64,000 nucleotides of DNA from Larix kaempferi (Eukaryota; Streptophyta; Pinopsida; Pinales; Pinaceae). Under the pieces are notes generated by a model that saw only the letters and a program-made list of their open reading frames with translations, searched no databases and was not told the origin of the DNA. Of this stretch, positions 10,821 through 23,095 are shown piece by piece (position 1 is the first letter of the stretch; every line of letters begins with the position of its first letter). The position numbers and the translations under genes are program-made. The stretch is taken from positions 1,501,001 to 1,565,000 of the forward strand of contig BSBM01001666.1 in assembly GCA_027924585.1 (NCBI GenBank), given 5' to 3'.

Positions 10821-10906
10821 GATGTTATCTTTTTTAGGCATGTATGGACATGTTTGTGAGGGTTTGAAGGATGTTATCTTTATAAGGCATGTATGGGCAT
10901 GTTTGT
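10821..10906. repeat. 49-bp duplication, two copies
   Basis: GATGTTATCTTT followed by AGGCATGTATGG and CATGTTTGT starts at 10821 and again at 10870. The 37 bp compared differ at only a few positions. Confidence 0.8.
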
Positions 10907-12321
10907 TACCCTTTTGTAAAGACATGTATGTATTAGGCATCCAGGATGATGCATTGTTTAAGGGAGAGAGGAATGTAATGTCCCGTATGTCAAGCCCTGA
11001 ACATATGTAATAATTGTTACTATTTTGGCACAAGGTGCCAGAACAAGGGTCTTTAAGGACCAAGAGACATTATTATTCTATAAATAATTAATTAATAAAA
11101 ACAACTGGCACATCAGAGACCACAAAAGAGTATGGGAGTCATAGATCCGCAATGTGAGGGGGAATGGGGACATTCCTAACACGTTAGAATTTGTTTGGTT
11201 GAGCTTCATCTGTATTTATGCCTTCGTGGATTTATTAGTTGATGATCGCCCAAATATTGTACAACGGAACCAACGTTTGATTATTTTAACCTATGTTTGT
11301 ACTATTGAGCCTAATTCGTGATTTAATGGGCCTCCCTTGGTGAATGCACCCTCCTTGGTGCTTGGGTGGATTCCACTTGTTGATTGAGCCCCTTTGGTGG
11401 TTTTGTAACCCCCACTTGCACAAGTGTGCCCTCACTGGCCATTTTTAGCCTTGGTTTGTGTAACCCCTCCTTTTTTATGTTGGGAAGATACTTTGGCTTG
11501 TGTAACTCATCACCTCACTATTTTGTATTCCTCTACATGGATGAAGTGTCCAAACATGAATTTGAGTTGGGTGGAGTGACTTGGATCCACTCTCACTGAA
11601 ATTCAAATTGCCCGAGTTGGATTTGAGTTGGCCTCTTGTGGTTGAGTTAATCCCCCTTGGGTTGACTCAAGTTGGCTTACTTTTGTTTGATTTGACCCCA
11701 TTGGGTTCGAATTTCCTTCTTTAGTCTATAAATCCATGGTTGATATCCTTGTTTAAGGTTTTTATTACTGTTGGTTGTTTTTGGTTGTTCTTTCCATTGA
11801 TGTTGAGAGCTTCATAAACTTGTGAGCTTGAGAAGTCATGTATGCTCTGCTATGTGAATGAACCTTGTTCTCGAAGCACTGTGATCTTGTGTGGTGTTTG
11901 GGGAAAGCCTGGAAAACTCTATTATAGTTCCTATGTGTCCACTACTTGTCTATGTCCTGGACGTACACATAAATCCTTATGGTGAATGGCGATGTTCTGA
12001 GGAACCTAGCGGATAAAGGGATTACCATTGCACCTGGTAGTGGGGTGGAGGAGAAAGCATGTGGTGAGTAATTGAGTTGTGGATTCTCAAAATTATACTT
12101 GATCTATCCTTGAGTGCACCTCTATAGTGGATATCTGGCCTCATCTCGGGGGTGTCCTATCAAAGTGAGATCTAGGTGGTACGTGGTTCGGTTGATGCCA
12201 GCTGCACATTAATAAGATAAGTGGTTTATTTTTTTATATGTAAATTCATATGTTTATACGATGTTTCCATTGTTACCATAGTTGAATTTTTTACTGTTGA
12301 AAAGCTCGATAGATATATATA

Positions 12322-13460
12322 TTTTTTTTTTTTTGTAAGCAGTATAAGTAATATATATTAAAGTACAAAAATAGTTACATTCACATGAGAATCTGTAGAT
12401 TCATGAGCTTTCATAAGCTTCTCGTGGAGTAGAAAAAGCAATTAGGAACATCCATAGTCCTGCCCATAAGCGGTTTGAGCAGTATTGACATAATTACAAC
12501 TGACCAGTAAAAACATAGACTGAACTAGACTAGAAGGAAAAGCTAGAGTCTGATAGTAGACCATTAAGCTAAAACAGGGAAAGCTAAATAACGCTAATCG
12601 CAAAAAAATAGGAGCTAGGCTCACACAGAGCAGTTCTATGTGCTATCTTTTGCATTCTGAGAACCAGGATTGTCTTCAATTATAGGACAATTGCCAAAGA
12701 AGTCCTCTTCCCAATTCTAGCTTGGGAGTTTGATGGGAAATGGCTCAGTTTTGCGTTGAATGGTTGCGTCGTCCTCAGTCTTCCTGACCCGTTTGTAGTG
12801 CAAGGTGTCTATCGTCGAGGGCATCGGGAAGGAAGTCCCAGGGGGAGAGGCCCCCTGAACCACCACCGTAGCAGGATAACTCGGGCCTGAGGAGGGGCCT
12901 AAAACTAGAGTAGTGCCTTCCGCATCAACAACACCGAGGGAATTGGGTAGGCAGTTGTCTGTAGCATGGATGTCAGTGCCTGTAGCAGCACCATCAACAT
13001 GGACATTAGGATTTCCATCCAAACCTTCAGAGTGAGTAGTGGGACCAGAATCACGAGGAGGAGTAGAATGTCGAAACAGAGAGTATCGTTGACCTACCAA
13101 ATTGGCTTCCAGGGCAACCAACATTTGATCCAAATGGGCCATGTGTGCCCTAGTGTCCAAAATCGCCACCTTTGCCATGTTCCAGTTTGTTAACATTTCC
13201 TCCACCAATGTTCCCATCATATTTTTCATTAACCAATAGTAATTTACTTGGTTTCCCTAGTTGCCAAAAGCTAGAATTTCAGCAACACTACGAGATTCCC
13301 AATCGTCCACCATCCTGCGGACAAGGACGGATACATTGTCTTCATAGCCACTGTTGGCCTTCTTTTCCTTCTCAGTAGAAGTGCCAGCCTTGCCAACACT
13401 GTGACCAGAGCCTCGCTTGGAGGTGTCGCACGTTCGGGCCATGGCATTGTCAGCTAGATC
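12322..13460 (-). mobile_element. Probable retroposed sequence ending in poly(A), minus strand
   Basis: A run of 13 T at 12322-12334 on the plus strand is a poly(A) tail on the minus strand. Upstream of it lie an apparent 380-bp 3' untranslated part and a reading frame (13442-12717). Reading frame, trailer and A-tail suggest a LINE-like or processed retrocopy. I could not find target duplications: the flank left of the tail is AT-rich (GATAGATATATATAT) and has no clear partner near 13.5-13.9 kb. A chance A-run beside an old gene fragment remains possible. Confidence 0.4.
12717..13442 (-). pseudogene. Unrecognised reading frame with one stop codon
   Basis: A single frame from ATG 13442 to a stop at 12717 gives about 241 codons interrupted once, by TAG at 13257-13259. 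The N-terminal third is charged and low-complexity (GHSVGKAGTSTEKEKKANSG); then come VLVRRMVDDWESRSVAEIL, a Met-rich helical stretch before and after the stop (MMGTLVEEMLTNWNMAKVAI), and a Pro/Gly/Thr-rich tail. I recognise no family. The helical W-containing middle could be gag-like or a short coiled coil. The frame also stays open a little above the ATG. Coding bias was not tested. I include it because a 240-codon frame with one stop stands out in this AT-rich region. Confidence 0.4.
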
Positions 13461-13917
13461 ATCGAAGAACGAAGAAGGGGCGGAGCTTTATGCAGAGGCA
13501 ACGGGCAAAGGATAACAGAGGTGAGTAATGACTGCAGGGGCATGGAGAGGGAGCCTCTTATCAAGAGTTTCAAGGCATGAGCATCCAAACCTCGCACGGG
13601 AAATATTAATGAAGCATCTGATCCAGTTAAGGGGATGTGACAAGGAGATCCGAACCGAAATGAATGTTATCAATTGAGCCATAGGGGGAGTGAAGTTCAA
13701 CGCGTCGGAGGAGGCCAGATTGGTTGGAATAGGACGTGACTTTAATGAGGGGAGAATGGGAACAACGTCGGTGGAGGGTGATTTCTAGGTGTGGGAGCCA
13801 CGCTTCCAGGAGGGCAGGTGGCACCCCTAACCTCGGTTGTGTCCTGTCGAGCACCCGCATCCGAGGAAGCTTGGTAGAGATATCAATGGTTGGATGCAAA
13901 TCTAATGGTTTAATTGC

Positions 13918-14300
13918 TTGGAAGTTGGTGTATTCTCCTTGATTTTTAGATCTGATCTTGATGGCATCTTGAAATATGTTTATTCATGTGCTATTTGTTG
14001 TATCTTACTCTGCAAATGCACCCTATATGGTTGATCATATCTGTGGATTAAATTACAGATGAAAATGCTTGGTTTTCAAAACATTGGTTGAGGAATCCTG
14101 CTTGGAAATTGGTATTTCTCCTTGATTTTGAGATATGATCTCGATGGCAGCTTGAAATATGATTATACATGTCTTATTTTATGTAGCTTACTCTGCAAGT
14201 GCGTGTGCCCTCCATGGTTGTTCAAATCTATTATATGATTTTACCAATGAAAAAACTGAGGTTTGATTGCTAGGAGATGGGTTTTTCTGCTTGAAAATTA
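13918..14300. repeat. Diverged tandem repeat, about 183-bp unit
   Basis: CTTGGAAGTTGGTGTATTC at 13918 recurs as a CTTGGAAATTGG form at 14101; both are followed by TCTCCTTGATTTT, a GATCT/GATCTC block, CTTGAAATATG and TTACTCTGCAA. A weaker third start lies near 14269. About two and a half copies are visible. Confidence 0.65.
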
Positions 14301-17300
14301 GATTGTATGGATGCCTTTTTTGTAGAGTTTATTATCTAAATTTGTATGGATGTGTATGAACTTTCTAGTGCACCCTTAGTGGATGTATAGTGCCCCATAT
14401 GGCTGGTATTCTTTCTATTGGGACTCCTGGTTGGTTTTACAAGGATTCGCATGCTTGTCGGGTGATCCAGTAGTGATTTTGATAGTAATTGGTAGATATG
14501 ATATTTTGTATGAATTAATGGTTGTATATGGTAGCTCTATACCTGTCATTTTGTATTCTTGAATGGTTGTAGGTGTTATATTCATATATAATCTGATGAG
14601 CAATGCAAAATTGTTATTGAAGGTGTCTTAAATTAGAATTACGGATGTGTAGTAATTGCATAGTTTTACGGCAGAAAGTTCTGGCTGTAATTGTTTGCAA
14701 AGAATTCTATAAATCTGATCATATAGTATTATTGGGATGATTATGGTCACCCTTAATGTTTTAATAATGCTAAGTCCAATTTTAATAAGCTTGTAAATCT
14801 GGTTTCATTGTCATGTTTGCATGGTCTTGCATCTGCATGAACTTTTGGGGAGTTTTATAATTGTTTTTAAGGTGTCACAATTTATTTTAATGGTTGACTG
14901 TTGTTTTAAATTGGCTTGATGTTATGTTATCCTAACCTTTGGTTGACCCTATTCCGTTGTACAATACCTTTATTCAACCTTCCTTTGGGTTTACATGTGC
15001 CCGTGACTTTGGTTTCGGGGTTGGGTACACTACAGTAGCTACACTAAAATTTTATTAATTTCAGTGTTTGGCTTTGTGGAAGTTGGAGAACAAATTGTTT
15101 GCAAGCTAATTGTTTGACAAAATGCATTGAATAAATTTGCGGCTTCAAATGTCCAAATATTTTTTTTCAAAACCAACAAGGGAGTTGACGGAAGAGATGG
15201 TAATAAAGAAAAATTGTGAATGGAGAATATGAGTTTGAGAAAATGAGCAAAATTCAAACCAATGTTGCGAGTCGACAGAAAAATTACCAATTGGGAGAAA
15301 TGCTAGGTGTAATTTCATGTTAACCACTTGTATAGAAAATTAAAAATATGTATTATGAAAATTTCAAAATTTTGGAAAAGATTAATGTGGGCCCCACAAA
15401 TCCCATGTGGACGGGAAATATGACATGTAGGAGCCACATGGATAGGGTGTACAAGTGCAAATACTAGGAGAGGTCAATTGTGTGGGTGGCATCTATGTAG
15501 CACATATAGAAATCTAGTTTATGACATGGATTGTCCAGATTAAATCGTCCATCTAGATTGGTATATTTGAACCATTCGTGTAAAGGGAGATGCTCGAGCC
15601 TTAAATATGGAACCCTTACCACGAATGGTTGAGAATTGATTGAGTGGATCAAATCTTTAAATCTGAGCCATTCATCCAAATCAACATGATTGGAGGTTAA
15701 TAGGGGGGTGTCCTCTATGAATGGTTGAGATTAAGCTAGGCGTGTTAGATAAAATGAACATAAGGGGCACCACTACAAATGGTTTAGATTTCATCATGCG
15801 ATCAAGATCATTAGATCATGGTCATTCGTGCATGGAAAGGTGATCAATATATGAACATGTGGCATTGCCGCAAACAACTAGGATTGCATCAAGTAAGTTA
15901 GATAATCATAACCATTCACATAAGGATGAAGTACTTGGGGTTTAACATAGGTGGATCCATGATGTTTAAATAGTTCATGATGACATGGAGGGATTGGGAT
16001 GACATGGAATACCCCATGGATGAAATAGAACCTAGATGGATACCAATGCCACTATGTGTCCTGCCACATTAGCATAAAAAAATGAAAGATTACAAAAAAA
16101 AAACTTGTTTTGGCCATAATACCTGAGCATATGAAGTTGGAATTCAATTAAACTTTTGGTGTTTTCCTATAACTAGGAGGGTGACAAAAATGCCAAAGAA
16201 GGACATGGGCATGTTCAACTCCGATTTTCTAAAAAATGTGAAATGGTGACTTTTGAAGACTAGTACCCAGTTGATTGATAGGGTCCTTGGTGGGGCATAG
16301 TTTTTTATGGTGTAATCCTTGACCAAGAACAGAGAAAACCCGTGGATATTTTGGCCAAATTCCAAGGGGTGTGGAACAAAGGTGCATAAAAAGGCAAAAA
16401 TCCAATATTCATGGCACTTTTTGGGGATTTTGAGAAACTTGGAAGTAAAAGTAACCCCATATGTCGAAACTATAAAATTTTATCTCCTCGACATTTTACC
16501 TTCTTAATGAGATGAAAAAAATTTCTTAGAGGAAATCTTCCCAGGTTTGCTCTGTCTATGAGATAGACATTTTTGCTAAAAAAATCAAGTATGGAAGAAG
16601 TGAAAAAATAAAAATATAAAATTGGCAATTCCATAATTTTGTAGAAAATGTCTAGAATGTCATATCAATGATTTAGAAGTGGATTAATACTCACAATCAT
16701 ATGGGATATCATCACTCGATATAAAAATTTTCTTGAATCTTCCCATATTCTCTTCTACAAATCTCATAAATTGGTCTCTGAGATTTAGAGCAACTACAGG
16801 AACAATGCAAAAATGGGCAAAATTGTTAACTTTGGGGAACTGTAAATTTTAGCTCGGAACTCACAAGTAAGCATTGGTATGGTTTTTTGAAAGGTAATAC
16901 AAAGGAGAATATAACAAAAAGTTCTGATTTTTTAAATATGTTTCTAGTTGTTTTATAAAGTAAGCGGAACGAAGCCTCTGGGATTGATTGGGAAAAACAA
17001 TTTCAATGAGGGTAGCTTCCAAAATATCTTAAATTTTAGGAAGAAGTTGTAGGATGATATAGGAGCATGCCAAAGATTAAATTGAATGTATATGATGATA
17101 TACATGGCATAATGGTGTTTGCACAATAAGACTAAGCACAATTTTGGAAAGCAAAGCATGATAAGCTTCTTACTTGCTAGCAATGTGAGTAGTTAAACCA
17201 AGGATAGCTAAATGCTTGATAACACGACGATACTATTGATGAGAAAGGATATTCGAGTTAGAATATTTTGGTAATGTTTGTTAACAAGAGGACAAACATA

Positions 17301-18782
17301 TGGAATGGATAATCCTATGTTAATCTTGTAGATTGTATTTTATAAACATTCATGGAAAAAGAAGGAAATAAGAATGATTGATGGTTCCTTAGCCACAATG
17401 CATGAAATGCATTTAGTATATTTAGAATGATAAATATGGATTCGGAGTGTTTTGGGAGCCCTTATTCAAATTAATTGGTTATCATACACAGTTACTGAGG
17501 AAACAAAGACAACAAATGAAAATTAAGAACATACAACTCCTACAGGTCATGAGTGATCATCCCTATGGGCGAGTGCATACATGTTTGAAAGAGTTGCAAG
17601 TTATGAACCAATAACTTATGTGTAAAGAATGGGAATAAGTGATGAAAACCATTCATATAGAAGATTCTAGTGGTGAAACAAGACATTACAACATGTAGAT
17701 CTATCATGTGGTTCAAAGTTGTAGCATGTTCTATAATTGCATGAGACTTAAAGACAAATAGAGATAAGGAAAGAGAATGGAATTTGAAAAGACTCCAAAT
17801 GGAGCTAGAATGGAGTTCATTGCGGCACTATGAAGTGCTTGAGATTCTAGAGAAATTTAATGATTGGGGAAATATTAACTTAGGAAAGGAATCTGGTAGT
17901 GCTACTAGAGGCTAGAAATTAGGAATGGCCAAGTTGGGCTTGGCTAAAATTGCTCAAGGTGAATGGAGAATCAATACAATGATGAGCAGAATGAAAAGAC
18001 AACTCCAATTAAGAAAGAGATTGATGTCATATTCAAGTGGAACTTGAGGACAATCCAAGATGGAAAATGAAGTTGTTTCCATACTAGAGAAATCTACATA
18101 AGGCTAATAAAATTGTTGTAACAAAAATCAGAGAACAAACCCAATAAGGTAGAATTGATAAAGAGGAGGATTTATCACCTTAAAATTATTTTGTTTATAG
18201 CATAAGAATTACATGCTTGGAAAGTAGCAAGTATGAATGTTTGGGCATTGGTGAAATGCTACTTGGTGAGAAAACCATAATTAATGATCCTTTGTGTGCT
18301 TGGCAGAAAGGCCATGGATTGGACCAACAATGACGTGGAAGAGGAATTGCATACTATGAAGATGAGTTGAAAGGGGGGATTCTTTAACTTGTCTCTTGTT
18401 ATTATATTTATGTTTTTTGAATTTTATATCATGTAGGTAATTGAGGCATGAGAATGCTGAAACTTAAAAAGAATGCAATGGCTAGAATGCATATGCCCTA
18501 GTGGGCATGCTAAGAGATGATGCATAATGCATGTAAATGTTAATTGTGCATAGATATGATATTGCATATTGGTAAAAGTTGTATTATATCACCTATGCAA
18601 TGAGCATAATGATGACTATTGTGGTTGATGATAGTTGTATGAACACAGATGATTGAGGCATGGTTGAAGATGTTGATTATATTATTGCATGTAAGAGTCA
18701 TCCATGTAATGGAAGGATAAGGCCAATAAAGTAACAAAGAAGAGGATGGTGAAGGGATATGTAAATTTCCATAAGACGCCTA
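14301..18782. other. No gene recognised
   Basis: AT-rich DNA in both orientations with only short unrelated frames. A diverged motif around ACCATTCGTG/CGAATGGT recurs between 15.5 and 15.95 kb. I saw no RT, integrase, transposase or host-gene motif, and no LTR boundary could be set. Confidence 0.5.
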
Positions 18783-18787
18783 TTGAT

Positions 18788-19369
18788 TGTTAAATTTTGA
18801 GCATTAATTCACAATACTCTAGGATCTTTACTGAGAGAATAACATGTACAGTATATCAATGCATATCAATCATAACAAGCATGTCAATCATCACAAGAAG
18901 CAAAAGCATGAGAGACAATAGACACACAGAGTTTCCGTGGGGAAAACCCTAAGGTGAAAAACCCCACAACTTCCTCAGAGATAGATAGAGCAATAGCACA
19001 ACCAAAGTACAAGAGATAGACTCCTCTTAGCAGCTAATCCTCCTCCTCACAAGTGTGCCACTTTCCGAGTGAAGGAAGTGTGAGTTCTAAAGTGATCCAA
19101 ATAGAGATCTCTCGATCTCTATTTATACTTGTCCTGTTTCCCAATAACCTTATGGGGCCGACTTGTCTAGCTAGGTACAATAACTTCATATTACATTATA
19201 TCGGGTCGACCCCTTATAAGGTGGTCTAATAACCCATCGGCAAGTTAACATACTTGCGACACTTGTCAATACAAATGACGACACTTCCATATAGAGGAAT
19301 AATAAATCTCTATAGGAGTACAATAAATATATAAATGAAATACATTCCGAAGTTACATATACATCAACA
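18788..19369 (-). mobile_element. Solo LTR of the Copia2 family
   Basis: A 582-bp sequence starts TGTTAAATTTTGAGC and ends ACATCAACA as written, matching the Copia2 LTR at 56844-57407 along its length (GAGAATAACATGTACA, ACCCCACAACTTCCTCAG, GGGCCGACTTGTCTA, GACGACACTT). It is flanked by the perfect 5-bp duplication TTGAT (18783-18787 and 19370-19374). No internal region is attached, so it is a solo LTR, the usual outcome of recombination between two LTRs of one element. Orientation follows Copia2, whose transcript is on the minus strand. A TATA box lies at 19118-19127 (minus). Confidence 0.95.
19099..19127 (-). promoter_or_regulatory. TATA box within an 11-bp stem hairpin (solo LTR)
   Basis: Minus strand reads TATAAATAGA at 19127-19118. 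The same bases form one arm of a perfect 11-bp inverted repeat: AAATAGAGATC (19099-19109), loop TCTC, GATCTCTATTT (19114-19124). Confidence 0.7.
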
Positions 19370-19374
19370 TTGAT

Positions 19375-20565
19375 AAGGTCACATCAAATATGTTACTAGT
19401 AGCCATGCATGTATGGATTTATCTATGTTGATTGCATAAGTGTTGGAAAAAGGGATTGGGTAAGGATCCCTTCAAAAATATGTTAATATTATAAATTGGT
19501 GTGTTGGTGATTTTTGAATGCATCTATGTGAGTGATACCCCACACGGTATGATGTGGTATGGTGTGGTGAAGGAAAGAAGCCTTACACATATTTGGTTTT
19601 TAAGAACCTAAAACGCATTCAGATGAAGTAAAACAGCATGCATGTGTGTTGGTTATGAGTTACTTACAAAGGCAAGTCAAAACCTATGATCCTATTGTGG
19701 AAATGAACACCATGCAAGACAGTCATAGGTGAATCCATAGTGTTGTTGGGTATGGAAAGTCTATAGTGCTATACAAGTTTCCAATGGTATCCCTACTTGT
19801 TTTGGTGTCCTGGACTGTAACCCTTTTTCCAACACAGAGACACCATTAGAGGGGAGGGATTTCCCTAGGGTCGTTGAGTGGAGAAAGGAAATACCTACTA
19901 GTATGCATGAGGGGATGTTTAGCAAAGAAAGGGTACATTTATAGTGAGTGTTGGATTGAAGAAGAAGGTGTTCAAGTGGTCATGCAAGTATTGGTGAGGT
20001 GGTTGAATGATGTGTCGAGGATTTAGCTAGACTTCCCAGTTCATCACGGTGGAATGCATGACATGAGAATATGGTATTTATAAATTGATGCAAGGGTGCA
20101 TTGAGTGAGATGTGCACTTAATAGATTGTATAAATCGTGTGGTTATGCACACATATATGTGGGCACATATTTTTAAATGCATTATGTGAATGCATGCTTA
20201 TGTCATATTTCATTGCATTTAATATGTTACTAGCTTAAATGATGGGATTATTGATCAATCATGATTCTAAGATCATTTCATGAGTAGTTGTGGATGCAGT
20301 GAAAGGATTGCATGAAAGGTAGTCATGTTTTAATGGACTAAAAGAACACTATGTCAAGGGAATAGAGTTGCATATAAAGATATCTTGAATATGTTGAAGA
20401 GTGTTAGTGTGTAACTTCGAGTATTAACCATTTGTTTAATTGCATAGAAAATTTGATTGCATTGTGTAAAGTTTATTGTGCTAAGCAATTCAAATACAGT
20501 GAATGTATTTCATTGCATTTGAGATATTGATAGTTGATAGTGATTGAATTATTTATGTATTATAA
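19375..20565. other. No gene recognised
   Basis: AT-rich spacer between the solo LTR and the first family-A fragment. Repeated short words (TTTCATTGCATTT, ATGCAT-rich stretches) are seen, but no coding domain or element boundary. Confidence 0.5.
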
Positions 20566-20990
20566 TTATGAGACCATTTTATGGGCTATCATAAAATAAT
20601 GCATGTTGTCCCATGTGGTCTTGGGAGTTATCATGGCTTCAATCATGTTCTCATTTAATTGGAATAGGTGATTAAGGAAGTTATTTGGAGAATTGGTTCC
20701 ATGAGTTGTAGGGATAGGGTTAGTGGCACTAGCATAGGTCATGCCATATGTGTGAGGCATGTTGAACAAGTTGTAGGAACCCATGGAGTTCGAGACCATA
20801 TAAGAGGAATGTGTCTCGACCCCTGGAAGTGAAGCAGAGTTGTGAACATATGGTGTGTTGATGTCAATGTCGGACATTAAGGATGAATGGTCATATGTGA
20901 TGGAATCAATGGACGATGAGATATAAAATGTGTTAACATGTCTAACTATATCATGTAATGAAGGCAAGATCTCCTATTAGGGTGGAATAA
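20566..20990 (-). pseudogene. Family-A spacer fragment (between protease and RT)
   Basis: A 133-codon open stretch (20967-20566) with LHDIVRHVNTFYISSSIDSI, DINTPYVHNSASLPG and PNNFLNHLFQLNENMIEAM aligns by eye with 44234-43809 in gypsy A (LHDITRHVNIFYISLFIDSI, PLNNFLNHIFQLDEDTIESM). In A this block sits just upstream of RT. Here it is isolated, so it is a relic; what the segment does is unknown. Confidence 0.75.
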
Positions 20991-22236
20991 TTGATAACGA
21001 TTCTCGGAAGCTTATGTATCTCATTGCGGAAGATTGGACCAACGGATTTCATATGTCTGAGTGGCAAGTTAGTCCTCACGCCCTCTGAATCATTTTTTTA
21101 ATTAATTTTTCGTTTAGGGGCCTTCGTGACATGCATGAAATCTTATTAGGGTTTTTGTAGGGTCATGCGAGCATCGAAGGAATAATCACGCCAAATGGTG
21201 TGACAATTCCTTCGACGCGGGTCCCCCCACGATGTAGGATAGTATGACCTTTTCTCGTTTGGTAATCTCGTGCGCCTATACGTATGAACACATGCATGAT
21301 ACATGATCGAGTTGGTGTTCAACCCACATGTGAAAATTGTGCATCTATACGTACTAACAATCACGCATATGGCATGAGAGTTTAGTTGTGTAGATTACAC
21401 AAAGAGATTGCACACTCAAATGACTTGGACAATTGTGCATGGTGTGATTGTTGAGATGATTTCATCGCATGCAATGATCTCCCAGTGATGTGAATTAGTG
21501 GGCTACGCACAATGCAAACAAAATTATAATTCACCGGCACATATTGGTCATGTGGTGGGTTGACAATTGGGTCATGCCCTTGCGTGACCATTTTGCAAAT
21601 AGTCACGTGGGTGTGCAATTTGATAGTTTTTATTATTTTGAGCCATTTTAGCTAAACTAACTAATACTTTCATTTATCTTGGAGGTTGTGCATTGAGATA
21701 CGATGATTGAGTGGCAAGAGCACCATTTCAATGGATTGTGTTAGCAAGTGACACAACACCAAGGGATTCGACAATGCCTACGAGAGGTTGGGTTGCCAAA
21801 GCAATAGGATTGAACCATGATGAGGTCCAATGAGGGCCACTTGCACAAGTTGATTGACCTTTTAAGAGGAGGGAAATTCTTTATTGTCAGTGGTTAGCGA
21901 GTTCCACTAGACTTATTTGACATCTACTTTCTGACTGGGTTGTCGATCCATGGGATTTGGCAAGAGACTCACTTAGCCCTAGGAGGGGCAAGGATGATCA
22001 ACCAACTAGTCATCTAGTATTTGTAGAGCCAATCCTTTTACAAAGAAGGATGGGGTGATTAACATCTTCCTAATTCATGATTTGGAAATCCAAGTGATTT
22101 CCACTATGGTGGTCAGGGTGGTGGGTGCCACTATGACCCACCAAATATTATGAGGTTGACTATTGATGGTGGATAAGGCCCTTAAGGGTGTAGAGATCGG
22201 ATGGGCCAACATGCTACCGACCAACATGTAGTCTTT

Positions 22237-23095
22237 GAAAGCAATGCATACATAAAGAGTGCCATGTTTTTTGTTAATGGGGATGGGATTGGACACCCAT
22301 GACATGTAAACGATGAGATACATAAACTCAGCTTAGCGGAGTTTCTATTTTACACCTTGATGATGGGTGGCTTGGATGGATGCAAAATTCGTTGCTTCTA
22401 TCATACCAGAAAGGCATTGGGCCATAGGTCGATCAGATGTTCCACTATGGAGGGATCAAGTCCTAGCATGTCTAAGTATCTCCAACAAATATGTCCCAAA
22501 ACTCTTGGAACAATGCTTTGTAAGTGGTCATTTCCTATTGTAAACATGACACTACAAATAGAATGTTTATGATGATGTTGAGTGTGATGGAAATACCCAT
22601 TTTGATGTTAAGGTAATTGTTGACCATGTTGCCTTCTTCGAATGCATTGAGGGAAGGGATGGGGTTTTTAAACCAAACAACTTGATTAGGAGGGATAAAT
22701 TCATTGGTTTTGAAGGTTTCTTGAGGTAGAAAGTAGGAATGATGATGCATATCATCCCATGGAGTCTCAAGAGCTATCATGGCTTCAATCATGGCCTTGT
22801 ATGAGTGGAAGAGGTAATTAAGGAAGTTATTTGGAGAGTTGGTTCCAATTGTTTTAGGGACAAGGATAGTGGCACTCACATAGGCCATGTCATATATGTG
22901 AGACATATCGAGTGAGTTGTAGGAACCCCCATGGAATTTGAAACAATATAAGAGGAATGGTCATATGTGATGGAATCGATAGATGATGATATATAAAATA
23001 TGTCGATGTTTCTATTCATACCATGTGATGGGGGCAAGATCTCCTCTTTGGGTAGAACAATTGGGTATGATGCGCTAAAACTTTTGAAGCTCATT
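22237..23095 (-). pseudogene. Family-A fragment: spacer plus N-terminal RT
   Basis: On the minus strand the spacer (FYISSSIDSITYDHSSY, then TNSPNNFLNYLFHSYKAMIE) is followed, with frameshifts, by an FQEFWDIF block, LGLDPSIVEHLID and the RT entry YMSWVSNPIPINKKHGTLYV. That last piece is the strand before the RT palm in Ty3 elements (copy A has TPWVSNTTPINKK). Similarity ends abruptly at about 22237 after VCIAFKD, where unrelated repeat DNA begins, so the fragment is truncated 5' of the catalytic residues. Confidence 0.8.

Larger units (their letters stand above)
7339..12321. other. No gene recognised; anonymous repeat-rich DNA
   Basis: Both strands were read and nothing above short chance frames was found. 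The left part may hold the untranslated leader or LTR of gypsy A2, but no PBS could be placed. Inside are a pair of about 70-bp direct repeats (8341, 8599), a self-complementary GCGCTATAGCGC at 10116-10127 with a near copy at 9057-9068, and a 49-bp duplication at 10821-10906. TGTAATGTCCCG near 10975, followed by TATA-like sequences near 11076 and 11724, resembles the start and promoter of a gypsy LTR, but no partner LTR, PBS or target duplication supports that. Confidence 0.5.

Noticed and set aside
10137-12200. Possible gypsy LTRs starting TGTAATACCC (10137) or TGTAATGTCCC (10975)
   Set aside because: No matching second LTR, PBS, PPT or target duplication; start motif and TATA-like words alone are too weak.
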